Shown here in pieces: positions 11,141 through 21,727 of a stretch of DNA of 64,000 nt. Position 1 is the stretch's first letter. Every line of letters starts with the position of its first letter. This stretch comes from Cavia porcellus (Eukaryota; Chordata; Mammalia; Rodentia; Caviidae): contig NW_026947493.1 in assembly GCF_034190915.1 (NCBI RefSeq), positions 40,790,501 to 40,854,500 on the forward strand, read 5' to 3'. Made by a program: the position numbers and the translations under genes. A model generated the notes under the pieces. It was not told where the DNA came from. It ran no database searches and saw only the letters and a program-made list of their open reading frames with translations.

Positions 11141-13640
11141 TCCAAATGAATTTTCGGAATATTTTCTCTAGGTATGTACGGTATGTTAATGGTATTTTGA
11201 TTGAGATTACATTAAATTGTACAACAGTTTTGGGAATGTGGATATTTTCACAATGCTTGTTCTTCCTCTCCATGAGCAAAGGATATTATCTCATTTTCTA
11301 ATATGCTCTTCAATCTCTTTTAAAGTAGTATAATTTTCAGCATATAGATCTTTTATGTTCTTTGTTGATTCCTAAGTATTTCATTTTTTAGACGCTATTG
11401 TGCAAGGCATTATGCCATAATTTCTTTCTCAGTGAATTTGTTACTTCCGTACAAGAATGCTATTGATTTTGTACCCAGCTACACTGCTGAATTTGTTTTT
11501 TACCTCTAGCAGTCCTTGGTGAAGTTTTTAGGATCTTTTGTAGAGAGTATCATGTCATCTGCAAATAATGACAATTTAAGTTTTTCGTTTCCTATCCTTA
11601 TTTCTTTTATTTCTCTCTTGTCTGATTGCTCTGGCTAATTTAGCTATATTGAATAGGAATGGTGGCTGCAGATGTCCTTGTATTGTTCCTGATTTAGAGT
11701 GAAAACTTTCAGTTTTTGTCCACTTAGTATAATGTTAGCTGTAGGTATGTCATAGATAGCCTTTAGCAGATTGAGGTAAACATCATCTATTCTGAGTTTT
11801 TGTAGGATTTTTTCTGCATTTATTGAGATGATTATATAATATTTGCCTTTGGCTGTTAATGTGGTGCACTACATTTATTGATTTACATATGTTGAACCAT
11901 CTCTGCATTCCTGGGGTAAATCCCTCTTGGTCATGATGTATAATCTTCTTGATGCTTTGTTGCATTCTATTTGCCATTATTTTATTGAGAATTTTTGTGT
12001 CAATGTTCATTACTGAGGTTGGCCTATAGTTCTTTTTGGTTGGGTCTTTCTCTGGTTTTGGTATCAGGGTAATACTTGCCTCTGGGAATAAGTTAAGGAG
12101 GATTGCTTTTCTTTCAATTTCATTGAAGAGTTTGAGGAGTACTAGCATTATGTCTTCTTTAAATTTCTTGTAGAATTCATCCATGAATCCAACAGGACCT
12201 GGGATTTTTTTTTTTGTTGTTGGTAAGTTTTTAGTCACTTTTTCAGTTTCAGTACTGATACTGGATTACTCAAAATTGTAGCTTCTTGATTGAGCATTGG
12301 TAGTTCATACATTTTTAGAAATCTATCCATTTTCTCTGTGTTTTCCAGCCTATGTGAGTAATGAGTTTCAAAGTAGGTATTCATGATTTTCTTCCATGAG
12401 ATCTATAGTAATTTCCCCCTTTTCAATCTTTATTGAATGAATTTGAGTTTTTTCTTCATAAGTTTGGCTACAGGTTTGCCATTTTTTATTCTCTAAAAAA
12501 CCAGCTCTTAGGTTCATTAATTTTTGTGTTGTTTTCTTATTATCAGCTGCATTAATTTCTGCTCTGATCTTTATAATTTCCACTCTTCTATGAGATTTGG
12601 GTTTTACTTGATCTTCTTTTTCTAGAAGCTTGCAATGTAGCATTACTTTGTTTATTTGTTCTTGTTCTGTTTTCTTGATATGCCAATTTGTTGCTATATA
12701 TGTTCCCTCTTAGGACCACTTTCACTGAATCTCATACATTTCAGTATGTTGTATCTGCATTTTCATTAAATTGTATGTATTGATGAATTTCTTCTTTAAT
12801 TTTACCTCTAACCCACTGATTGTTCAAGATTTTGTTGTGTAATCTCTATGTATTTATGCAGGTTTTGCAATTTCTTTTGCCATTTATTTCTACTTTCAGT
12901 GCACTATGGTCAGATAATGTACATAGCATAATTTCAATCCCTTTACATTTATTTAAGAATGTTTTATGAGCTAGTGTATGATCTATTTTACAGAATGCCC
13001 CATAGGCATCTGAGAAGAATGTGTATTCTGGTGTGGTTGGGTGGAACACTTTGTAAACATGTACTAAAACCATTTGTTCATGAGTTTGATTCACTTCTGT
13101 CTTTTCTTTGTCAACTCTTTGTCTAGATGATCTGTTTATGACGATGAGGTATTAAGATCTCCTATTATAATTCTGTTGTTGCTTATTGGATTTTTCATGT
13201 CTATTAGTATTTGTCTTATATATTTGGGTGCTACTGTATTTGGTGTATACATATTTGTTTGTTAACTCTTTCTCTAGAATTATTCCCCTGATAAGTATGT
13301 AGTGACCTTCTTTATGTCTTTTGAACATTGTTGGCCTGAAGTTCACATTGTCTGCAAACAGATTAACTAACACTGATTTTTTTTTTCTGCGTTCCTGTTG
13401 CATGGAATACTGTTTTCCATCCTTTGACTTTTACTCTATGAGTTTCCTTTTGAGTCAGATGTGTTCCTTGTATACAGCATATTGTTGGATCCTGTTTCTT
13501 GACCCATTCGGTCTACCTCTTTCTTTTAATAGGTGAATTGAGGCTATTTACAATGATATATATAAGTGATATGTGCTGGTCAACTTTGTCGGGTTATTTT
13601 CCTGTTTTTGGTTTTCTGCTTTTCACCCTTATTTAATTGC
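11141..13640 (-). pseudogene. L1 ORF2, degenerate, endonuclease to mid reverse transcriptase
   Basis: Only open fragments survive. The clearest is 12,238-11,783 (minus), which retains the start of the RT region: a [10 protein letters not shown] segment equivalent to [10 protein letters not shown], then [18 protein letters not shown] and the QEGFTPGMQ segment. The block 13,094-12,846 keeps the endonuclease SDHSALKVEIN motif. Stops and frameshifts separate the blocks, so no product is possible. Confidence 0.8.
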
Positions 13641-13664
13641 TTTCCCTGTCTGGTCGTGTCTTTC

Positions 13665-14795
13665 TGTTGATGTTTTGGGAATACTAGTCATTTCTATCTC
13701 TAATATGTCTTTCAGTACTCTTTGCAGGGCTGGTTTTGTGGACCTGAATTTCTTCAGTTGTTCTTTGTCATAGAAGCATCTTATTTCTCCATATTTTTGC
13801 AGGGCACATCAATGTGAGTTGAATTTTTTTTTCAGGGCTTGAAATTCTTCACTCCAACATATTCTTTTTTTTTTTTTTTCCTTTTTATCGGTACCGGGGA
13901 TCAAACTCAGAACTGCCTGCTTCCAAGGCAGGCGCTTATGCCGCTGAGCTAAATTCCCAGCCCCCACTCCAACATATTCTTAACTTGAGGGTTTGTACAG
14001 AAAAGCCTGTCCTGATTCTAATGGTCTTTCCTTGATAGGTGAGTTGTGTTTTTTCTCTAACAGCTTTTACTATTCTGCTTTTATTCTGTATGTCTGGGAT
14101 CTTAATTATTATAGGTCTGGATGTAGATTTATTTTGGTTATGATTACTTGGCATCCTGTAGGCCTCACTTATCTGAATATCAGTTTCTTTTCCCATGTTG
14201 GGAAAATTTTTTGCTATTACTTATGCAAGTAGTTTTGCTATGTTGTTTTCACTGACTCCTGCATCTTTACTGACATCTATCAGTCTTGTATTGTTTCTCT
14301 TTGCATCTTGAAGCTGGTGAATTGTCATTTCATGCTGCCTTATCTTTAAAAGTTCTTTCTTTTCATGACCATTAATTGCAATCCTGTTCTCAAGGCCCAA
14401 AATTCTATCCTGAGCTTCATTCAAATTATTTTATCAGTTTTCTATCATCTTTTTTTATTTCTTGAATATATCTTTGAATTTGTTTCATGCATACTACTTC
14501 TTTTCAATATTGTTCATTCAATGTTTCCATCATTTTCCCATGCTCTTTGGTTTTTTTTATCTATGTCTTCTCTAGCTATGCTGAGAAACTCCTTTATTAA
14601 GATTGTCATTTCTTCCTTTACATGAGAGATTGTTTTTAACCTCATGTCCTCTATATCCTCATGGATTTATTTCACTTGCTATCTTTCCAGAATTTCAGGT
14701 GTATGACTTTGAAAGCCCTTTATTTCAATGTCTCCTTTACTTGTTCCTACTGGGCTGGATGTTTGGAATTGCACTTTACTTTTTCATTTTGTCAT
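13665..14795 (-). pseudogene. L1 ORF1, degenerate
   Basis: Conserved landmarks of the RRM and C-terminal domain are visible on the minus strand (ISEAYRMPSNHNQNK and RPIIIKIPDIQNKSRIVKAV in 14,196-13,936). A coiled-coil remnant lies in 14,424-14,221 (NEAQDRILGLENRI). The frame is broken many times and interrupted by an ID SINE at 13,866-13,964. Confidence 0.8.
13866..13964 (-). mobile_element. ID-type tRNA-derived SINE, full length, young
   Basis: On the minus strand this starts GGGGCTGGGAATTTAGCTCA and has an A box (TAGCTCAGCGG) and a B box (GAGTTTGATCC) for RNA polymerase III, then an A-rich tail. It is flanked by a perfect 16-bp duplication, cactccaacatattct, at 13,850-13,865 and 13,965-13,980. 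It inserted into the older antisense L1. It is not a tRNA gene: the tRNA fold beyond the promoter half is not kept. Confidence 0.93.
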
Positions 14796-15415
14796 TTTTC
14801 ACATCTTGGGCTAATATTTGGTCTTTCAATCCCATTAGTCTCAACTGTCTGTAGTACATGTCTTAAGGTCCTACTGTGTGGTTGATGTTTGTCTAATTGC
14901 TGGGTCCCACAATGAAGGGGAAGTCCAGTCACCTGATTTCCTCCTGCAGGCCTGTTGGGTGAGTCTTACATTCTTCTGAGGTTGACTAGCCTAGATATAT
15001 TGATGTGATTCAAGCCTTAGTTCCTGCTGTTACCATGCTTCAGGTTGCTCCAGGTCCCCAGATCTGTCTGGCTGTAATGTCCTCATCTGGGACCCTACTA
15101 TGCCACTGGGTGTCTTTTTTATTTCCTCCAGATTAGGGGGACCTTAGGTGCACTCTCCTCCACCCACCTGGTTTTCTCTGTATGAGGAGGGACTCACCCA
15201 CACTCTTGTCAGGTTTGCCAAGGTCCTACAGCTGGGGTTTGGGACTTTTTAACTGCTCCAGTTTATCCACTGAGGTCCTCTATTTGAGGAGGAAACTCAC
15301 CACACTGTCACAAGCCCACCAAGGTCCTCTGTGCGCATAGGAGTTTCTCAGTTTCTTATCAGCTCAGCAAGGTTCTGCAGGTTGTGGAAGGGATCACTGA
15401 TTGTCAGTGGGCTGC

Positions 15416-15497
15416 CAGCCAGTGATTTAGCTCAGGGGCACAAGTGCCTGCATGGTTTGTACAAGGTCATGAGTTTGATCCCCTATCCCCAAAAAAA
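15416..15497 (+). mobile_element. ID-type SINE, sense
   Basis: Has an A-box-like 'tttagctcagggg', a B-box-like 'gagtttgatccc' and a short A tail. Imperfect direct repeats ('tgattgtcagtgggctgc' and 'tgataggtcaatgggctgc') lie on each side and may be diverged target duplications. Confidence 0.75.
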
Positions 15498-15559
15498 CTC
15501 TGATAGGTCAATGGGCTGCGGCTGTCTTTTGTGTGAGGGGAGGGTGACCTATAATGCAC

Positions 15560-16013
15560 AGCTGCCGTAGATGGGGGGATGAAGAGGGGCAACTAATGAT
15601 CCTCAGGGCAAAGAGTAGCTAAGAGTAGGGGCAGCCAATGATCTGAAGAGTAGGGGTAGCCAATGCCTCAGGTAAGGGGGCAAGGTGGAGAGGCAGTTGA
15701 TGATCTGTGGCCATCCTACATCTTGGGAAGAAGGAGGAGCAAAACCAATGATCCTGCAGCCATCGCAGGTCTGGGGCATGAAGAGGATGGGCAGACAACA
15801 ATACATAGCAGTCCCAGGTCCAGGGTATGAGGAGGTACAGCCAATGATCCAAGGCTGCTCCATGTTGGGGAGGGGAAGAGGAGGGGCAGCCAGTGATCCC
15901 ACAGTAGTCCTAGGTTTAGGGGCCAAGAAGCAGGGGTAGCCAACAGCCTATGGCTATCATAGGTCCAGGGAGACAGGAAGAAGGGCAGCCGATGATCCGT
16001 GGCTGTCCTCGGT
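15560..16013. repeat. GC-rich minisatellite, about 60-bp units
   Basis: The phrase 'ggggcagccaatgatcc' and variants recur roughly every 55-65 bp (near 15,588, 15,648, 15,695, 15,750, 15,838, 15,886 and 15,986), each followed by a 'gctgtcc...aggtc..ggg' segment. There are about seven or eight diverged units. It lies at the 5' side of the antisense L1 and may be its outermost 5' UTR repeat. No coding role is apparent. Confidence 0.75.
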
Positions 16014-16028
16014 CCCTCAACTATTGTT

Positions 16029-16152
16029 TTATTTTTGTTTGTTTTTTGTTTTTTTTAGCCAGTCAAATTTAGCAGTGGGGGGGGAGTGATATACCAACTT
16101 TAGTGACACTAATGTTAATAAGTTCTGATAACCCATTGCCATCAGACCAGCC
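16029..16152 (-). pseudogene. RNY4: Y4 RNA retropseudogene with A-rich tail and TSDs
   Basis: Read on the minus strand from 16,152, the 96-nt body begins GGCTGGTCTGATGGCAATGG and ends TTTGACTGGCT at 16,057. This is the Y4 RNA: the two ends pair to form the stem that binds Ro60, and the loop retains TTATCAGAACTTATTAACAT. An A-rich tail of 28 nt follows (16,056-16,029). Perfect 15-bp direct repeats, ccctcaactattgtt, at 16,014-16,028 and 16,153-16,167 show L1-driven insertion. A few substitutions and an expanded C-run are visible. Y RNA genes proper end in a T-run and lack a poly(A) tail, so this is a pseudogene and not the functional locus. Confidence 0.93.
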
Positions 16153-16167
16153 CCCTCAACTATTGTT

Positions 16168-18687
16168 ATCTAATTATTTTATTACATTATTTTTCATAGA
16201 AAAATATTTTACTATTTATTATTTTATTGAAGACTGTGTCTATATTATTTACTCTTGTAATTTTAAAATAAAAAAGCATTTAGAAAAGAAATTGATGCAT
16301 GTTGGAGAGTAAAGATTAGTCCAGGTAGGGGGAAAAAAATCAAAGGTAAAGAGGAAAGGTTGGGCATGGCATGATAAGGATATATGTCTAACTGAATTAA
16401 AGTGCTACTTAGGATAAAGACTAGGGAGAAATGATATTGAGGTGTATTCTCTTGATATTAACAGTGTAGGGTGATTAACCTTATTTGTTGAACCAGTTCC
16501 CCAAGATAAGGCAGAATATCATGGGTGACAATTACAGGAGTTCATGGTAAAAAGGGAAACCATTTATGAGTATGTAAGGGATGGACCTTGAATAGATTTC
16601 TGAAAGTAATTAATTCTAGCCCAAGGGTTTCCCAGTGCTTGCCTAGCTGAATCAGTTCCTCTGGGATATGCAATGGAAGCATGGCCACAGCAATGTCGCT
16701 GTACACAGGATGGCCGCCACTCACTTGTGCATGGCCTGCACCACATTTCAGTCCCTCTCCCACCATATCCAGAGGACTGCAGAAGAGGTAAAATTCAAAA
16801 AGTCTCTCACAATGAGGAACCAACTTAGAAGAAAGCTGAAGACTGAATTGCTTGATGAATTCAACATTAGAGTATGATTTTTGCCTTGAATTATTTTGAC
16901 TAGTTATATTTATTAAATTTTCAATGAATATAATATAGAATCTTTTATAAATGGAGGCATAGATAACCATTAAAAACCGGGCCTACTGACATAAAATGAG
17001 TATTAAGACTGGGCAATATATTACTTAGAAATATATGGCAATAATTATTGCAAATTAGGATTATAAAAATCATTTTTCTACTAGAAAAAAAAAAAACAAA
17101 AAACACCCATGTCATGATCATGACTCTTTTTGCCAGAATTGGCAGTGCAGATCTTTAAAAAAGTATTTTTCTTTCAGCAGCTTAGCTGCTGGTGCCATCT
17201 AGTGGCCAGGCCAATTGATAAACAAAAATGGATTCAGAAGCCATTCTCAGAAGAATTTGATAACTCACTCTTTCTTTAATATTATCAATAATTACACTCC
17301 AACCAAAACTTAGCCATTCATAAAATGTATGCTATAGTTTTAATGCTATAAAAGGACCCTACGGGAAAAATTACAAATGTATGTCAAGGGAAATATATTT
17401 GATGATAAAATTGTTCAACATTGAGATAAAACACTGATCTATGAAATAATTAAGCAAAGATTCTGGAATAATAATTTTTATATTAAAGATTAAACATAGA
17501 AATAATGAAGATGGTCAAGTGTTTTTACTCTGTGATTATTTTACAATATGAAGTGTTAATATATTTTTAATTGAACACTGCAGTGAGATGGAAACACTAG
17601 CAAGCACCCCAAAGTATCTTGTCATCCTGTTCTTCAATAACTAAAATGATTCAGATTGAAAAACCTAAAACTCATGGCTTTCTTCTTTAAGACATTTTCT
17701 TCCCCTAGGCTTCAGAGTGAAAATACAAGTTTGTATCTATGTAATGATTTATTTGCAGAAGTTTCTCCCTTCCTAACTGAATCCCAATTTAGTACACATG
17801 ATTTGGTCATCACTAAGGGCCACAAAGAACTAGGATTTCAGGAAATGGTTTGCATTGATGCTATACTTGGGTTTTTGTGCATGAATCTGAAGTGGCCCTG
17901 GGGGAACCCCAGGCTTCTCTAGAAGGTAAATTTTCATGGACAGCTCTCAGAGGAAAGCTCTGTCTAAACTCTAGACCATTACAAGAGAACTGAGGGCTTG
18001 TGATCCTCCTGGTTTTAAGTCACTAGGTTGCATTGTGCTGTTTTGTTGTTGGAGGGTATATGCTTAGGGTGTGTATTAACATAGTTTAATAAATAAACCT
18101 GTCAAACTTTGATAAACTTTCAATAAAATGAGCAAATTATACTCGATAATTTTTCATTGAACTAGTACTTAGGATGATTTTCCTACATATAGCGATATTT
18201 GTCCAAAATCATTGCCTAGAACTTCTCTCACTCTTTTTATAAACAATGGATTTTCCAAATAGCCAGTTAAATGGTCAGAGTCACCCATGAAAATTAAAAC
18301 TTTTTACCACGCTGTAATCCCCAAATACTGTTTTTATAAAGGGCACTGAAAGTTAAAAGAATTTCATATTTGCTCACTTATTCATCAATGATTTGTTCTT
18401 TAAGTATCTCATAACTATTTGACAGAGATCCTGTGCTCAAAACAGTGAAAATCAAGAAAGCATTTCTCAGTAAAAGACCACATTTACCACTAGAAAGCTA
18501 CGTAGTGGAAATCTAAATAAGGATTCTAGGATTCCACAGGCAAAATAAATATGAGAGATCGGGAATGAAGTGTGGACATTTTAAAGCACTGAAGAAATGC
18601 TGCTAAGGTTTCAGTGTGTTCCTCAGTGCTTTGTGTTTTAAAAACTTGGTTCTCACTACAATTGTGTTGAGGTAATGATGTGGGGCC
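16168..18687. other. Unique AT-rich DNA with one unexplained ORF
   Basis: No gene recognised. A 142-codon minus-strand open frame at 16,970-16,542 has a non-repetitive composition but I could not match it to a family. A candidate CTCF site is listed separately. Confidence 0.5.
17192..17205 (-). promoter_or_regulatory. Candidate CTCF site
   Basis: Minus strand CCACTAGATGGCAC fits the CTCF core CCASYAGRKGGCRS at every position. A near-identical core lies at 31,475-31,488 on the plus strand. Occupancy is not shown by sequence. Confidence 0.5.
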
Positions 18688-18985
18688 TAGCTGGGTGCAG
18701 TGTCACATACCTATAAACCCATTCATGGAGGAAGCTGAAGCAGGAGGATCACAAATTTGAGGAGAGCCTGAGCCTAATTTTCAAAGATTCTGCTCATATA
18801 TATATATGACTAGAATTGAAGCTTGGTGGTGGGATGGTTGCCTAGCATGTGTGAGATCCCAATACAGGGGGCGTGGGGAGGTGGAAGAGGTGGAAGAAGG
18901 AAGGAGGGAGAGACATAAGAAGACAGGAGGGGGAGAAAGAGAAAAACAGGAAGAGAAGAAAAATAGAGAGAAGTATTAGAACCTA
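18688..18985 (+). mobile_element. Dimeric B1 + ID SINE with purine-rich tail
   Basis: The left half is B1-like ('ctgggtgcagtgtcacatacc', 'gaggaagctgaagcaggagg'). The right half (about 18,812-18,870) is ID-like ('ttgcctagcatgtgtgaga'). A long GA-rich tail follows to about 18,985. B1-dID type dimers are known from several rodent families and support the rodent assignment. Confidence 0.75.
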
Positions 18986-20000
18986 GTGTGACATAATTAG
19001 GTCACTGAGCTGCTGATCCTGTCTTGAGGGCTCAGGTGTGTGCTTCTTGCCATTCCTCAAGAAACACGGGAAAATCTTTGGTGAAAAAAGAAAACAAAAT
19101 TCACTCAAAGTTAGCTCTAAAGGAGACAGAAGATTTTTAATGCCCCAGAAATCTATCTCCTGATGTGCAAGTATGCAAGATTTTTACTGCAAGAAACATT
19201 TGTGCGGGATACAAGACAACATACAAGGAAATGTGTGTGCTGGGGATGCACTCACTGTCTAGAAGTGCTACTTTTCAGTCCATTTATCTGAGCCAAGAAG
19301 ACAAAGAGTAGTAGCCTACCTGTAAAAGAAAAAAAAATCCTAAGTTTTAAGAATCTATTTTACTCTTATGACTACAGTCTCATAAAATGAGTTATTATAA
19401 CGGTTTTATAAAATGAGGTCAACCATCAACTTTGTTCATTCTGCACATTACCAATTCACTTCCAGCCTCTCTTTCATGTTGTGTTACAGAATAGAATAGA
19501 TGGAGCAACCCAATTTTGGATTTTCAGCCTCCAAAATTTCTTTTTTTTTTCTTTTTAAGGTATGTGGCCTCAGCTATTGTATTATAGGAATAGACTCGCA
19601 TACATGGATAAAGTTTCAAGAAATAAATGAGAGATAAAGGTATTTGATCAACTATAAACATGGTGTGCCAATCAGTGATAAATATATCTAAAACATAAGT
19701 AAATTGTCTGGATTCAAGTGGAATAATGAAATGTAAAATTAGTTTGATGGAGAGAAGTACTAATACTTTATGTGAAAGTTAATGGAGTGAGTGGAAATTT
19801 GTAAACAAAATGTGAACTTATTAGACTATCATTTTAAGAAGTTAATGGAATTACCACATCCATCTACATGATAAATGGAAAGGTGAATGAAGGACAGAAC
19901 CTAACAGTGACATGATTAGTACTAAAGAGACTGTCCTTGTTAGACTAAACCAGGAACATAGAAGAGAAACCTGGTGTTGCAGAGGTATGGTTTGTGGAAA
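18986..20000. other. No gene seen
   Basis: AT-rich sequence with only short frames; nothing recognised. Confidence 0.5.
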
Positions 20001-20014
20001 TTTGAACATTTAGT

Positions 20015-20250
20015 ATAATGATTAGGCTTAATTGCCAACCTGGTTGCGTTGGGAATCATCTAAGGAACTAGCAAAGCACACATCTGGGCACATTTAAGTT
20101 GCCAATGGAGGCGTAGTGTTAGGGTCTATGTGTGGCCCTGACCTCTTTCTTTCTGGTGCTGTTTTGTGCTCCACTTCCCATCTCCCATGACCTACGCAGC
20201 TCCATTCCCCAGCATCTGTCTTCCATGATGATTCTTCCTTGGAGCCAATC
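20015..20250 (+). repeat. Old repeat, same family as 62,478-62,700
   Basis: The stretch 'agcaaagcacacatctgggc' and the preceding 'ttaattgccaacctgg' recur in diverged form at 62,490-62,560 ('agcaaagtacacttcttgg', 'cttgactatcagcttgg'). The family is unassigned, possibly LTR-related. Confidence 0.4.
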
Positions 20251-20552
20251 AGGAACTGAAACTCCTGAAACCAGTAACCATTCTTAAGTAGTGCATGGAT
20301 CCAACAATAGGAAAGCTAAGTGATACATAGGGATCTGAGGAAGGAAGAAAAGAGCAACGAGGAAGAGTTAAGGACAACTCATTTTTCCAGGTGAAGTGAT
20401 AACAAACATGAAAAAATTGATAGGTGAAAAATGAGCTATTTTGCAAGACAAATATTGCACTGGAAAACAGAATATAAATTCACCTCACATTATGAAAAAG
20501 ACATGTTGTAACTGAACTTAGAAAATCTGATATCTGTAAAATAGGCATAACA

Positions 20553-21142
20553 GTTGGTCTTGTTCTCCGCTGTTTTGTCCGGCTTTGTGATATCTGGTGG
20601 GATGGACGGTTCCTTTTGAGGAAGCAGGAGACAATGTTGATGGCCATTGTTGGTGACCTTGTGCTCTGTTCTGCATCGTGTGCTGTGTCTGTCCTTGGTT
20701 TGGACTTGCAGCTTTGTTTTGCCATGTTTGACTTTGTTGTCTCCCCCCCGGGAGAGTGGTGAGAGCTGAGGGGTGGTGGAATCCAGGATGTGTAAATTTT
20801 GTTGTTAAAAGGAGAGGGAGGGGAAGGAAGGGGGGGCTCTGACGGATATAGCAACGGGTGTGTTTGGGGATGTTGGATGGCTGACTATATTAATGTTTTT
20901 GGATCGTTGGGCACGGCTGTTTGCAGTCTCTCCGTTTGAATGTCTGCTTTGTGTTCTTTGGTGCTGTGATTTGAGCAGCTATTTCCGGGATGATGTTATG
21001 TGGTCTGTTGACAGGTGATTTCTTACTGTTATGTTTTTTTTTTGTGGTTGTGTGTTATGTGTGACCTTGCACTGCTTTGTTCTGTTTTGTGTTTTTCTCT
21101 TTTTCCTCTTGAATAAAAAAAAAAAATAAATAAATAAATAAA
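20553..21142 (+). mobile_element. 5'-truncated L1, 3' UTR only, A-to-G rich
   Basis: This copy is collinear with the 3' UTR of the L1 at 38,490-39,110 and ends in the same AATAAA-like signal plus an A-rich tail. A perfect 16-bp duplication, taaaataggcataaca, flanks it at 20,537-20,552 and 21,143-21,158. It is unusual in having G at dozens of positions where the other L1 and HAL1 tails of this window have A, on the sense strand only. It has no coding capacity. Confidence 0.93.
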
Positions 21143-21158
21143 TAAAATAGGCATAACA

Positions 21159-21727
21159 ATAAAGCTCCATTAGTATGAAAACTGAACCTGTGATATAGTA
21201 TCCCTAGTAGAGACATAAAGATATTGAATACTTAAATATATCCATGGGCAAATATTTTAGTGCTTTGCAAGCCTAGGCACTTCATTTTTGGATACTCTAT
21301 CACAACATAAAGAGTTTTGTTATTACTAAGTGAATCCTGTTAATTATGTCTCATTTGTTCACACTACCCTTTTTAAAAGAATAATAGAATACTATTCTCT
21401 CTTACCAGAAGTTGTTTCTGTTATTTCAGTTAGATTTCTTATTTTTTCCTCCCACTAGAGCAACACTTCATCTCATGCAAAATTACTTACATAGGTCCTT
21501 CTACTCTGATGGCCTCTTTCTGGAATTACTTTAATATTGAATATCCCACAAAAAATCAAATCTATTGAGAAAATTCTCAAGATACATGATTATTGCAGGG
21601 TTCATGCACTTGATTAACATAAGATTCACTTCAAAAACATACAGTTATACATTTAAATCTTTCCTCTAAGAAAGATCAAAACTATAGTTATGAAATATGC
21701 TTCTTAATTTAAAACAGCACTTGATTT
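21159..21727. other. No gene seen
   Basis: AT-rich unique sequence between two L1-derived insertions; nothing recognised. Confidence 0.5.

Larger units (their letters stand above)
11141..16013 (-). mobile_element. Older L1 element, antisense, 3'-truncated
   Basis: Read on the minus strand: a 5' UTR with two kinds of short quasi-tandem repeats (about 16,013-14,796), a degenerate ORF1 (14,795 to about 13,665) and a degenerate ORF2 (about 13,640 to 11,141) ending within the part of the reverse-transcriptase half that matches 36,590-36,620 of the full L1. The rest of ORF2 and the 3' UTR are missing. Divergence from the other L1s is much greater, with many stops. Two ID SINEs are inserted in it (13,866-13,964 and about 15,416-15,497). 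Its 5' boundary is uncertain, since the minisatellite at 15,560-16,013 may or may not be part of it. Confidence 0.8.

Noticed and set aside
13866..13964. Possible tRNA gene
   Set aside because: A and B boxes are present, but the segment is an ID SINE with a poly(A) tail and target duplications, and it does not keep a full tRNA fold.
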